64,000 nt of DNA from Serratia liquefaciens ATCC 27592 (lineage in GTDB: Bacteria > Pseudomonadota > Gammaproteobacteria > Enterobacterales > Enterobacteriaceae), in assembly GCF_000422085.1 (NCBI RefSeq), contig NC_021741.1, positions 2,480,001 to 2,544,000 of the forward strand, given 5' to 3'. Below the pieces are notes generated by a model. The model did not search any database, was not told the DNA's origin, and worked only from the letters and a program-made list of their open reading frames with translations. A program made the translations under genes and the position numbers. Positions 8,048 through 15,770 of the stretch are shown here, one piece after another (the first letter of the stretch is position 1; each line of letters begins with the position of its first letter).

Positions 8048-8737
8048 ATGGTCACAGAGTATTTACCGTTGCTGGCGCAGGGGGCGGCGCTGTCGCTGTG
8101 CGTCATGCTGGTGTCACTGGCGGTGGCGCTGGCGCTTGGACTGGTCAATGCGCTGATCAAACTCTTTGGTCCGCGCTGGCTGCGCTGGGTTTCAACCGGC
8201 TACACCACGCTGGTGCGCGGTATCCCCGAACTGGTGATTATGCTGCTGTTGTTCTTTGGCGGTGAGATGCTGGTTAACGGAGCCTTGGGGCTGCTGGGGC
8301 TGGGGCCGCTGCGGTTCAACACCTTTATCTCTGGGGTGTTGGCGATTGGCTTCGTGTTTGGCGCTTACTATACCGAAACCTTCCGTGGCGCGTTTCTTAC
8401 CGTGGAGCGTGGCCAACTGGAGGCCGCGATGGCCTATGGGATGAGCCCTGGCCAGGTATTTCGCCGTGTTCTGTTACCCCAGATGCTGAGCTTTGCCATC
8501 CCCGGCATCAACAACAACTGGCTTGGGCTGATGAAGGCCTCGGCGCTGGTGTCGATCCTCGGGCTGGAGGATATGGTCTGGCTGGCCGAGCAGGCCGGGC
8601 GGGCAACCCAAAAGCCATTCCTGTTTTATTTCCTGGTGGCGTTGATCTATATGGCGATCACGGCGATTTCCAGTTGGGGCTTTAGCCGGTTGTCGCGGCG
8701 GTACGCCTTGGCTTCCTCAAATGCAGGAGCCCGCTGA
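8048..8737 (+). CDS. Amino-acid ABC transporter permease, HisQ/ArtQ-like
   Basis: The 229-residue inner-membrane protein has about five hydrophobic helices and the permease EAA loop (EAAMAYGMSPGQVFRRVLLP), which docks to the ATPase. LVRGIPELVIMLLLFFGG is typical of HisQ-type subunits. GGGAGG precedes the ATG. Its stop overlaps the start of the next permease (TGATG), so the two are translationally coupled and presumably form a heterodimer. Confidence 0.9.
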   Translation: MVTEYLPLLAQGAALSLCVMLVSLAVALALGLVNALIKLFGPRWLRWVSTGYTTLVRGIPELVIMLLLFFGGEMLVNGALGLLGLGPLRFNTFISGVLAIGFVFGAYYTETFRGAFLTVERGQLEAAMAYGMSPGQVFRRVLLPQMLSFAIPGINNNWLGLMKASALVSILGLEDMVWLAEQAGRATQKPFLFYFLVALIYMAITAISSWGFSRLSRRYALASSNAGAR

Positions 8738-9459
8738 TGAACCTGCAAAATATGCTGGAAGCCGCACCGAGTTTTCTGTGGAGTGACGGGTCCGACGTCA
8801 CCGGGCTAGCGATGACTGCCAAACTCTTCTTGCTGTCGGTCGTCCCCGGTTTAGTGCTGGCGATGCTGATGGCGATCGGTCAGGTTTACGGCCCGCGTCC
8901 GCTATCTTATCTGATCCGCAGCGTGACCTACTTTTTCCGCAGTACGCCACTGTACCTGCAATTGATGCTGATTTATTACGGCCTGTCGCAGTTTGACGTG
9001 GTGCAGTTGGGTTGGCAGAACAACCAACCTTTCTGGCTGCTGTTTCGCGACGCGACCTTCTGCGCCACGCTGGCGCTGGTACTCAATACCAGTGCCTACG
9101 TCGCGCAGCTGCTGGCCGGCATGATGGAGACCTTCCCGCGCCAGGAGTGGATTGCCGGTGAAGCCTATGGCATGAGCCAGCGGCAGATCATTCGCCGGCT
9201 GGTGCTGCCGGCCACGCTACGACGCGGCATTCCAGCACTCAACAACGAAATGGTGTTTTTGCTGCATGCCACTTCGCTGGCCAGCACGGTAACGCTATTG
9301 GATATCACCGGCGTGGCACGGGCACTTTATGCCGCCACCTATTCGCCATTTATCCCGTTTTTGATGGCTGCGGCGCTCTACCTGCTGTGCACCTTCCTGC
9401 TGATATTCCTGTTTTCGCGGGCAGAGCGACGCTGGTTGGGCTTTATACGTCGTGATTGA
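8737..9459 (+). CDS. Amino-acid ABC transporter permease, HisM/ArtM-like
   Basis: The 240-residue permease has the pattern SVTYFFRSTPLYLQLMLIYYG and an EAA loop (GEAYGMSQRQIIRRLVLP). It pairs with the upstream HisQ-like subunit. No ATP-binding subunit (HisP/ArtP type) follows: the next gene is an AsnC regulator on the other strand and then a deacylase. The transporter must borrow an ATPase encoded elsewhere, as HisP can serve both HisJ and ArgT routes, or be non-functional. Confidence 0.9.
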   Translation: MNLQNMLEAAPSFLWSDGSDVTGLAMTAKLFLLSVVPGLVLAMLMAIGQVYGPRPLSYLIRSVTYFFRSTPLYLQLMLIYYGLSQFDVVQLGWQNNQPFWLLFRDATFCATLALVLNTSAYVAQLLAGMMETFPRQEWIAGEAYGMSQRQIIRRLVLPATLRRGIPALNNEMVFLLHATSLASTVTLLDITGVARALYAATYSPFIPFLMAAALYLLCTFLLIFLFSRAERRWLGFIRRD

Positions 9460-9465
9460 GACCGT

Positions 9466-9936
9466 TCAGGAACGTTTGATGGATTGCAGTTCGGTCAGGG
9501 TGACGATTTTATCCACCCGGAATTTCTTGCTGGTCAGCCAGCTGTCGGCCAGCAACCGGTAGTTTTCCATGCTGCGACAGCCAATGCGCACCAGAAAATC
9601 GAAGTTGCCGCTGACCAGCCAGCAATCCAGCACCTCCGGGGTATTACGCATCTCCTGCTCAAACGCCGGTTGGGAATGACCGTGGTCGGCCAGCGCGATC
9701 TGAGCCTGGATCACGAACGCGTGCTCCGGTTCCGGCAGCTCGATGATGGCACTGTAGCCGCGGATGATGCCGTCGCGCTCCAGCCCACGCACCCGTTCCA
9801 GACAGGGGCGAGCGGTCAGATTGACCTGCTCGGACAGCTTTTGATAGGAAATGCGGCCATCCCGGCACAGTATTTCAAGGATTTTTTTGTCGATGCGATC
9901 AAGCCGGGCTTTCTTTTCCACAGATAGGGCGTCCAA
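9466..9936 (-). CDS. AsnC/Lrp-family transcriptional regulator
   Basis: The protein has about 156 residues, the normal Lrp length. The N-terminal HTH is LDRIDKKILEILCRDGRISYQKLSEQVNLTARPCLERVRGL in outline (about 11-51), followed by the RAM ligand domain (about 70-145, with CWLVSGNFDFLVRIGCRSMENY). The longest frame begins with TTG at 9936; a GTG five codons later (9921) with a GGACG upstream is an equally good start. It is divergent to, and touches, the deacylase gene, and lies between it and the importer. Lrp relatives sense amino acids, so it probably regulates one or both flanking units. Confidence 0.88.
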   Translation of the reverse strand: MDALSVEKKARLDRIDKKILEILCRDGRISYQKLSEQVNLTARPCLERVRGLERDGIIRGYSAIIELPEPEHAFVIQAQIALADHGHSQPAFEQEMRNTPEVLDCWLVSGNFDFLVRIGCRSMENYRLLADSWLTSKKFRVDKIVTLTELQSIKRS

Positions 9937-11042
9937 TGAAAAGTAAACATCATAAGTTACCTGAACATGCCCTGGGGGGGCAGCGCCAATTCACCAGTTT
10001 TCATTTCGGCCAGCCGGGCAAAGGCGAAAAAATTTACCTGCAGGCCGGTCTGCATGCCGACGAACTGCCCGGCATGCTGGTGCTGCATTATCTTAAAAGA
10101 TTACTCAGCCAGGCGGAACGGCGTGGTGAGCTGCAAAGCGAAATAATTCTGGTGCCGCTGGCCAATCCTCCAGGGCTGGCGCAGGTACTGCTCAACGGCG
10201 GCGTAGGGCGCTTCGACCTGGTTAGCGGTCGCAACTTCAACCGCGATTTTCCCGACCTGGCGCGTCTGCTGCAAAACCACGATTTTACCGCCTCGGCACC
10301 TCTTCAGCCGCAAGTCCGGGCCGCCATGCGTACCGTTTTGCAAGCCATGACCGAGGGCAGTGAAGTCACGGCACTGCGGCGGCAATTGCTGCTACTGGCC
10401 TGTGATGCCGATGTGGTGCTGGATCTGCACTGTGACGATCGGGCGATCTTGCATATGTACGCCGATCCGGCCTGGGAACGGCAGGCCGAAATTCTGGCGC
10501 GCTTTATGAACATAGCGGCGGTACTGCTTTCGCAAGACAGCGGTGCCGGTTCATTTGATGAAGCCTGCGGTTTGCCCTGGCTTCGGCTGGCGCAACAGCA
10601 TCCTGATCTAAGCCAGCTCAAACCGGGCTGCATGGCGGTTACGCTGGAGTTACGCGGACAGCGAGATATCAGCCATGAATTGGCCAGCGGTGACGCAGAA
10701 CGCTTGTACAGTTATTTACAGCACCGAGGCGCCGTTGCCGGACCCTCTCCGGCGATACCGCAACGCGAAGTGGCGATGCTGCCGTTCGCCGCCGGGGAGA
10801 TCGTTACCGCATCCGCCAGCGGTATTCTGCTGTTGTTGCGCCAGCCGGGGGAATGGGTGGAAGCCGACGAGGCGGTGGCCGAAATTATCGACCCGATCAC
10901 CGATACGGTAAAAGCGGTGCGTGCCAAGGCAGGCGGGCTGATTTATGCCTGTCGGCAAGCGCCTTTTGTCACCCTGGGAGCCGAAGTGATGAAGATTGCC
11001 GGTAAAACTGCCTACGCGGGCGGTGGTGAGTTGGCATTCTGA
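9936..11042 (+). CDS. Succinylglutamate desuccinylase/aspartoacylase-family (AstE-like) deacylase
   Basis: The 368-residue protein is a zinc carboxypeptidase-fold deacylase. Zinc-site motifs are AGLHADE (about 36-42) and VLDLHCDD (about 155-162), with RNFNRDFP between them, and a C-terminal barrel-sandwich segment (VEADEAVAEIIDPITDTVKAV). Family members remove acyl groups from acylated amino acids (succinylglutamate, N-acetylaspartate) or act on related amides. Here it may free an acylated arginine derivative before or after DDAH action; this is inference from context. The start overlaps the first base of the divergent AsnC gene. Confidence 0.82.
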   Translation: MKSKHHKLPEHALGGQRQFTSFHFGQPGKGEKIYLQAGLHADELPGMLVLHYLKRLLSQAERRGELQSEIILVPLANPPGLAQVLLNGGVGRFDLVSGRNFNRDFPDLARLLQNHDFTASAPLQPQVRAAMRTVLQAMTEGSEVTALRRQLLLLACDADVVLDLHCDDRAILHMYADPAWERQAEILARFMNIAAVLLSQDSGAGSFDEACGLPWLRLAQQHPDLSQLKPGCMAVTLELRGQRDISHELASGDAERLYSYLQHRGAVAGPSPAIPQREVAMLPFAAGEIVTASASGILLLLRQPGEWVEADEAVAEIIDPITDTVKAVRAKAGGLIYACRQAPFVTLGAEVMKIAGKTAYAGGGELAF

Positions 11043-11331
11043 GGGCTGTGTGGCCATCGCTCCAGGGTATGACTGATTTCTGGCCCGAAACCGGTAACCG
11101 AAAGGCTGTCGCCATCCAGTTCTACCACGACGAACGGTAGCATTTCATTGCCCTCTGCTGAGGATTTATCTGGTATCAATAATTGATGACAGTTGAGTGT
11201 CGACGGAGCTCCTTCCAGAAGAGGAAAGATGGCTCACTGTTAAGAAATGTTAATTATTTTGAAACCTTAATGTCATTTTAATAGATTAAAAAAACAACTA
11301 TAAATACCGCGCTAAACTTAGGGAATGTGTG
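11043..11331. other. Transition into AT-rich cassette; promoter region of fic
   Basis: The left part (11043-11180) has normal base composition. It carries a short minus-strand open frame (11143-11012, about 43 codons, with MLPFVVVELDGDSLSVTGFG) that runs into the 3' end of the deacylase gene. It looks like a gene remnant, but I cannot name it. From about 11230 the sequence becomes strongly AT-rich. TATAAAT at 11300-11306 is a plausible -10 region for the fic gene. Confidence 0.35.
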
Positions 11332-12111
11332 ATGAATAACTATTTGTTACAAGGGAATGTGATTAAGCTAATGCCGCTGAACTACCCCCGTCATGAAGAT
11401 ATTGAGATCGGATCATGGGATATTATAAATAGCAGTACGTTGATTTTGCAGAACGGCATGCGCTCAGGGATAAATTATGAAACATTTATGATGAATGTAG
11501 AGGGTGCTTTAAAAACAAACAGAACTTCAATTTTGAAACATCGCTTGAGTGCCTATGTTGATAACATAATGTTTGCTAACGAAAACAAGAGCAGCAGAAA
11601 GGATTTCTTGGCTTTTTCATCTTCAGATAAGATACTCGTTGATATTTTAAGGAGTGATGATGATTTCATTGATTTCATTATTTTTATGGGGCTAAAATTC
11701 AGCACTGAAAATGGCATAAGAACAGTGAGTGTTAGGACTGTCCCTGAATTTGATGGAGGTTATACGGAGTTTTTGGATGTTCAGCATTTGTCAACAGAGC
11801 TAAGAAAGTTAAGGCGGTTTATTTTAAATAATCATACAGACAACAAGCTTTTTTGTTCAATTATTGCAGCGGTTTTCTTTATGCATATTCATCCCCTGCA
11901 TGATGGGAATGGCCGTGTATCCAGAGTGTTATTCAATTTGATATTAGGCAGGGATATAAATAACTATATTCCAATGACAGAACTTTGTCACGTGGCCAGG
12001 AGTGGGTACGTTTTAAGCTTAAGGGAAGTATTTTTATTTTCAGAGTGGGGTTCAATTATTATTTTTTATTGTAAGTGCATAAGTATTATTCATGAAAATA
12101 TAGATGAGTAA
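11332..12111 (+). CDS. Fic-domain protein (putative nucleotidyl- or phosphotransferase)
   Basis: The product has 259 residues from the ATG at 11332, six bases after AGGGAA; an in-frame GTG one codon upstream is too close to that site. The Fic core motif HPLHDGNGRVSR is at residues 187-198 and fits HPFx[D/E]GNGRxxR with Leu for Phe, so the catalytic His, Asp, Asn and Arg are present. Upstream is a flap-like strand pair (GIRTVSVRTVPEFDGGYTEF, 128-147). NVEGAL (55-60) resembles the inhibitory-helix motif [S/T]xxxE[G/N] of class II Fic proteins, but with Met at the Ser/Thr position. Fic enzymes usually transfer AMP to a Ser, Thr or Tyr hydroxyl. Codon use is AT-rich, unlike the flanking genes. 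A peptide gene and an exporter follow, so the peptide may be its target (inference). Confidence 0.88.
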   Translation: MNNYLLQGNVIKLMPLNYPRHEDIEIGSWDIINSSTLILQNGMRSGINYETFMMNVEGALKTNRTSILKHRLSAYVDNIMFANENKSSRKDFLAFSSSDKILVDILRSDDDFIDFIIFMGLKFSTENGIRTVSVRTVPEFDGGYTEFLDVQHLSTELRKLRRFILNNHTDNKLFCSIIAAVFFMHIHPLHDGNGRVSRVLFNLILGRDINNYIPMTELCHVARSGYVLSLREVFLFSEWGSIIIFYCKCISIIHENIDE

Positions 12112-12117
12112 CATGTC

Positions 12118-12145
12118 TAGCATGTGAATAAATGATCGCATGCTA
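12118..12145 (+). repeat. Inverted repeat between fic and the peptide gene
   Basis: TAGCATG (12118-12124) and CATGCTA (12139-12145) form a perfect 7-bp inverted repeat around a 14-base AT-rich spacer. It lies just after the fic stop and before the ribosome site of the peptide gene, and could be an operator or an mRNA stem-loop. Confidence 0.4.
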
Positions 12146-12178
12146 TACATCTTACTTTAATTTATAAAAGGAGCTTAC

Positions 12179-12286
12179 ATGCTGAGTGAAAGAGATCTTT
12201 TACTGATTAAAACAACAACCATGACTGATACTCAGGTTGACAAAATTGACCCAACACTGGGTTACAGAAGATTTATTAAGCGCTAA
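12179..12286 (+). CDS. 35-residue peptide, candidate precursor of a modified exported peptide
   Basis: The frame reads MLSERDLLLIKTTTMTDTQV followed by DKIDPTLGYRRFIKR and a TAA stop. It was deduced directly from the sequence and is too short for standard gene finders. Support is the strong ribosome site AAAGGAGC placed 5 bases before the ATG, the correct orientation, and its position between a Fic enzyme and an ABC exporter, with a stem-loop after the stop. The N-terminal half is hydrophobic to acidic and the C-terminal end is basic (YRRFIKR), with Thr12-14, Thr16, Thr18, Thr26 and Tyr29 as possible hydroxyl targets for Fic. No double-Gly or signal-peptide motif is seen. It resembles no family I can name. 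It could also be a regulatory leader peptide. Confidence 0.6.
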   Translation: MLSERDLLLIKTTTMTDTQVDKIDPTLGYRRFIKR

Positions 12287-12291
12287 AACTA

Positions 12292-12321
12292 AAAGCATAG
12301 TGGGGATTCCCGCTATGCTTT
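12292..12321 (+). terminator. Stem-loop after the peptide gene (attenuator-like)
   Basis: AGCATAGTGGG (12294-12304) pairs with CCCGCTATGCT (12309-12319) over 11 positions, including one T-G wobble, around the loop GATT. Flanking AA/TT pairs extend it. Only three T residues follow, so partial termination is likely. Such a stem-loop after a peptide structural gene commonly makes peptide mRNA more abundant than exporter mRNA. Confidence 0.6.
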
Positions 12322-12344
12322 GTGGTATGTGAAAAGGATGCTGG

Positions 12345-14096
12345 ATGAATAAATTTTTATTTATAATCAGATACTTTAAAGGTACATCCAATTTATCAGC
12401 TAAGGGAAATTTTTTTGTCATTATAACCATTTCGCTTCTGTCTACGGTTTTAATATCAGTACAGCCGGTTATCATGGCAAAGTTAATCAGTGGAATTGAA
12501 AGTGAATCCGTTGATTTTAAGTTCATAATATATGCATTGGCGCTCAGTTACATTGTCGTAATGAGCTTAAGGAAACTCGCATCAGCTTTGAATTTTATTC
12601 TCATCACCTCTTTAAGAAGTAACTTGGTCATCAGCATGACAAATGACTATTTCAAAAGCTTGTTTTATAATGCTGATGCTATAAAAATCCATGAAAACAC
12701 CGGCGACATCACTCAGCGGTTGAATCAGGCTATAGATGAACTCACCGTTTTGTTAAGAAATATCTCTCATAATTTTATACCACCACTGTTGCAGTTAGTT
12801 CTTAGCGTGGCTTTTATTGTCATTTCTGGTGATTACATTGTTGCGATGCTGTTCACGCTATATTTTTTGCTGTATTTCATCATTAAAGGGGTTTTTAATC
12901 CAAAGATTGTTGGTTTATACAATGATTTTTACAACACTTCAGTAAAAAAATACAGCCTAATCACTGACAGTGTCAAGAATATGGGGGCCGCTAAAGTCTG
13001 TAACTCTTATGACTATCTGTTTGGTCGCTATGAGGCTTTGCTTCATAAAATAGAAACAAAACATGAGAAATTGCTAAAGGCAGATATGCATTTTCTGCTG
13101 GTCGAGTCCGCCTGCAATATCATTTTTTTTGGTTTGTCTTTCCTCTATTCTTTGTATCAGGTTATGAGTGGAAATATCAGTATCGGCCATTTCGTGATGA
13201 TTTCATCTTATATATTGTTGCTGTCTTCACCTTTGGAAAGCATGGGGTCCATGTATACTGCACTGCAGAAATCCACAGTGTCTCTTTACGGTTTTATTAG
13301 TGCCATGCCAATGATTGTGGCGAGACAGGTTGATTCAGAACAGATCAAGCCTGTCGATTCAATGACAATGAGAGACCTGAGTTTCTCGTATCAAGGTGAG
13401 GGGGGAGCTATCATCAAAGACCTTAATCTTGAGATCGATAAAGGACATTTCATCACCTTAACCGGACGTAGCGGTTCGGGAAAAAGTACGGTGGCTAAAC
13501 TGTTAGCGGGAGAGCTTAAGCCAGAGCAGGGTGAGATCCTTATTAACAATATGAATATTAATGAATTATCTTCGGTTCAGCGGGCTGAGTTGGTTTTCCA
13601 TGTTTCACAAAATGACTATATTTTTATGGATACGTTGAGATTCAACCTAAAGATAGCCTGTCCGGAAGCTACGGATGAACAATTAGCCGTAGCACTCAGG
13701 TTATCCAGGCTCGATGATCTGGTTAATGATGGGAACGCTGATTTGCTGGATATGAGAATCGGTGACAATGGGGTAACGCTTTCTGGCGGCCAACGTCAGC
13801 GGTTGTCTCTGGCTCGGCTTTTTTTACGGACGCCCAGTATCATCATTCTTGATGAGGTGACATCAGCATTGGATGTGATCAATGAGAGAGGGATCATGCA
13901 CAATATTAAAATTTGCTTTCCCAATGCCTTGATATTGAACATCAGCCATCGGAGTTCCACCTTCGATTTCTCGGATGAAATCCTGGTTATGGACAGCGGC
14001 CGTATCGTCGCCAGCGGTGACTTTGTGACGTTAAAAAACAATAATGCCTATATTCAATCGATTCTGCGGCAAGAGGCGTTAAAGCAAGCCAGCTGA
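12345..14096 (+). CDS. ABC exporter, membrane and ATPase domains fused
   Basis: The 583-residue half-transporter has about six transmembrane helices (residues 1-320) followed by an ATPase domain: Walker A TGRSGSGKST (about 377-386), Q-loop near VSQNDYIFMD, signature LSGGQRQRLSLARLF, Walker B PSIIILDEVTSALD (Val replaces the usual Pro) and the H-loop His in ISHRS. There is no N-terminal C39 peptidase domain, so it would not itself cleave a leader. It starts at the ATG after AAGGATG, 58 bases beyond the peptide stop. The AT-rich composition of the membrane half matches the fic gene. Export of the 35-residue peptide and self-protection are the obvious inferences; lipid or drug export remains possible. 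Confidence 0.88.
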   Translation: MNKFLFIIRYFKGTSNLSAKGNFFVIITISLLSTVLISVQPVIMAKLISGIESESVDFKFIIYALALSYIVVMSLRKLASALNFILITSLRSNLVISMTNDYFKSLFYNADAIKIHENTGDITQRLNQAIDELTVLLRNISHNFIPPLLQLVLSVAFIVISGDYIVAMLFTLYFLLYFIIKGVFNPKIVGLYNDFYNTSVKKYSLITDSVKNMGAAKVCNSYDYLFGRYEALLHKIETKHEKLLKADMHFLLVESACNIIFFGLSFLYSLYQVMSGNISIGHFVMISSYILLLSSPLESMGSMYTALQKSTVSLYGFISAMPMIVARQVDSEQIKPVDSMTMRDLSFSYQGEGGAIIKDLNLEIDKGHFITLTGRSGSGKSTVAKLLAGELKPEQGEILINNMNINELSSVQRAELVFHVSQNDYIFMDTLRFNLKIACPEATDEQLAVALRLSRLDDLVNDGNADLLDMRIGDNGVTLSGGQRQRLSLARLFLRTPSIIILDEVTSALDVINERGIMHNIKICFPNALILNISHRSSTFDFSDEILVMDSGRIVASGDFVTLKNNNAYIQSILRQEALKQAS

Positions 14097-14177
14097 GGCA
14101 GAGCACGAGCAAGTCCGTAGCCGCCGGTCTCAGGCAGTGAGCATGCTGGCGGGAAAGATGGCTTGCGGACCGCGGTC

Positions 14178-14235
14178 CATGTTAAATTTGTGCCAGGTAA
14201 CTCTGTATCCCTGATGACAAAGAGAATTTAACATG
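14178..14235. repeat. 11-bp inverted repeat downstream of the exporter
   Basis: CATGTTAAATT (14178-14188) and AATTTAACATG (14225-14235) are perfect inverted copies 36 bases apart. They lie near the point where base composition returns to that of the neighbours. They may mark the edge of the transferred cassette or be a transcript hairpin. Confidence 0.4.
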
Positions 14236-14356
14236 AAGATCGGCCATTTTTATCCCATCACGAAGGATGTTGCCCCCAAGGCCTGTAACGTGGCTCTGCG
14301 ACTGCGGGCCATTGAATATCAGCGATAACCGATCCGCCCCGAAGAAGTCAGACGCT

Positions 14357-14557
14357 ATGCGCACCACCAAACCACGCCGCCCGCATGGCCGATGGGTCTA
14401 CTACATTCTGCATGAAGATATTCTGTGGCCCTGCCCGGTAAAATGGGAGTGGGAGAGCAGTTACCATGCCTGGTTGCCTTTTTACTATTCGCCAACGCTG
14501 GAGTTCGTTGCCGGTAACCCTGCCAAAGCGACAAAAATCACTAAAACCAAGCGTTAA
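14357..14557 (+). CDS. Small basic hypothetical protein
   Basis: A 66-residue frame (MRTTKPRRPHGRWVYYILHE at its start) is rich in Trp, Tyr and Lys, with a Lys/Thr-rich tail (KATKITKTKR). Start choice is uncertain: a longer version begins at 14267 and there is no strong ribosome site. I do not recognise a family. It stands alone between the exporter cassette and adhP, and may be a genuine small protein or a fragment. Confidence 0.35.
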   Translation: MRTTKPRRPHGRWVYYILHEDILWPCPVKWEWESSYHAWLPFYYSPTLEFVAGNPAKATKITKTKR

Positions 14558-14699
14558 TCATTATTTTCGTTTCACGACCGCAATCGTGCTGTTGATATTA
14601 AATATTTGTTTTTAAACAAAACCCCACATTTCTTGCCCTCGGGGTTATGAGTAACTACATTAACAACTGTACTTCAACTCACCTGAGGAGAGAAATCCT

Positions 14700-15713
14700 A
14701 TGAAAGCAGCCGTAGTGACTAAAGACCACAGTGTCGATATTCAGGATAAACAGCTTCGTCCACTGAAACACGGTGAGGCCGCGCTGAAAATGGAGTGTTG
14801 CGGCGTTTGCCATACCGATCTTCACGTCAAAAATGGCGATTTTGGCGAAGTGCCCGGCATCACCCTAGGGCACGAAGGGATTGGGGTAGTCACCGCCGTA
14901 GGTGAAGGTGTCACCTCGTTGAAAGTCGGAGATCGCACCAGCGTCGCCTGGTTTTATCAGGGATGTGGTCATTGCGAATATTGCGTTAATGGTAACGAAA
15001 CGCTGTGCCGCTCGGTGAAAAATGCCGGTTACAGCGTCGACGGCGGTATGGCGGAAGAGTGCATCGTAGTGGCGGACTATGCGGTCAAGGTGCCGGATGG
15101 CCTGGACTCCTTTGCAGCCAGCAGCATTACCTGTGCCGGTGTCACTACCTATAAGGCGGTGAAAATTTCCGACATCAAACCGGGGCAGTGGATCGCGATT
15201 TACGGCCTGGGCGGCTTGGGCAACCTGGCATTGCAGTATGCCAAGAACGTGTTCAACGCCAAAGTGATCGCCATTGACGTCAACCAGGGGCAGTTGGATT
15301 TCGCCAAAGAAATCGGCGCCGATCTGGTCATCAACTCCAAAACTGAAAACGCCGAAGAAATCATTCAGCAAAAAGTCGGTGGCGCGCATGCTGCCGTAGT
15401 CACCGCGGTGGCGCGTTCAGCCTTTAATTCTGCGGTCAATGCGGTTCGCGCAGGGGGCAAAGTGGTCGCTGTGGGGCTACCGCCAGAGAGTATGGATCTG
15501 AGCATTCCACGCTTGGTATTGGACGGTATTCAGGTTGTGGGCTCGTTGGTGGGAACCCGTGAAGACCTTAAGGAAGCTTTCCAGTTTGCCGCCGAAGGCA
15601 AAGTGACGCCGAAAGTGACCAAGCGTCCATTGGGCGACATCAACGCGATCTTCGAAGAGATGAAGTCGGGCACTATCCGTGGCCGCATGGTTATCGATCT
15701 CTCCGCATCATAA
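14700..15713 (+). CDS. adhP: Zinc-dependent alcohol dehydrogenase, propanol-preferring
   Basis: The 337-residue protein has the normal AdhP length and strong resemblance over its whole extent. It oxidises ethanol, propanol and similar alcohols (or reduces aldehydes) with NAD in the cytoplasm. The catalytic zinc site is CGVCHTDLH (about 36-44) with GHEGIG; the structural zinc loop is [16 protein letters not shown] (about 88-103). The Rossmann motif is [16 protein letters not shown] (about 168-183). GAGGAG precedes the ATG. A strong terminator follows. The acetaldehyde dehydrogenase aldB lies just beyond, convergently, so the two can turn alcohol into acid. Confidence 0.93.
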   Translation: MKAAVVTKDHSVDIQDKQLRPLKHGEAALKMECCGVCHTDLHVKNGDFGEVPGITLGHEGIGVVTAVGEGVTSLKVGDRTSVAWFYQGCGHCEYCVNGNETLCRSVKNAGYSVDGGMAEECIVVADYAVKVPDGLDSFAASSITCAGVTTYKAVKISDIKPGQWIAIYGLGGLGNLALQYAKNVFNAKVIAIDVNQGQLDFAKEIGADLVINSKTENAEEIIQQKVGGAHAAVVTAVARSAFNSAVNAVRAGGKVVAVGLPPESMDLSIPRLVLDGIQVVGSLVGTREDLKEAFQFAAEGKVTPKVTKRPLGDINAIFEEMKSGTIRGRMVIDLSAS

Positions 15714-15727
15714 TCCCGCGCAAATAA

Positions 15728-15751
15728 CTAAGGCCACCGAGGTGGCCTTAG
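15728..15751 (+). terminator. Rho-independent terminator of adhP
   Basis: CTAAGGCCAC and GTGGCCTTAG form a 10-bp stem with the loop CGAG, followed by TTT. It lies between the convergent adhP and aldB genes and may work in both directions. Confidence 0.8.
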
Positions 15752-15770
15752 TTTGCAGTAACGCTAAAAA

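Larger units (their letters stand above)
14097..14699. other. Region between exporter and adhP
   Basis: This 603-bp stretch holds the inverted repeat at 14178-14235, a 31-codon frame beginning at 14233 (MKIGHFYPITKDVAPKACNV at its start; ends 14328), the small frame at 14357-14557, and the adhP promoter region. Before adhP there is an AT-rich stretch with the inverted repeat TTTGTTT-TT-AAACAAA (14605-14620). I recognise no known gene in the first 250 bases. Confidence 0.4.

Noticed and set aside
11332..12286. Fic plus small peptide as a toxin-antitoxin pair
   Set aside because: Fic antitoxins are normally encoded upstream and carry the [S/T]xxxE[G/N] inhibitory motif. The peptide is downstream and lacks it, and an exporter follows. 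Kept only as a weak alternative.
11043..14240. Integrase, transposase or tRNA attachment site for the AT-rich cassette
   Set aside because: None could be found. The inverted repeat at 14178-14235 alone does not show a mobile element.
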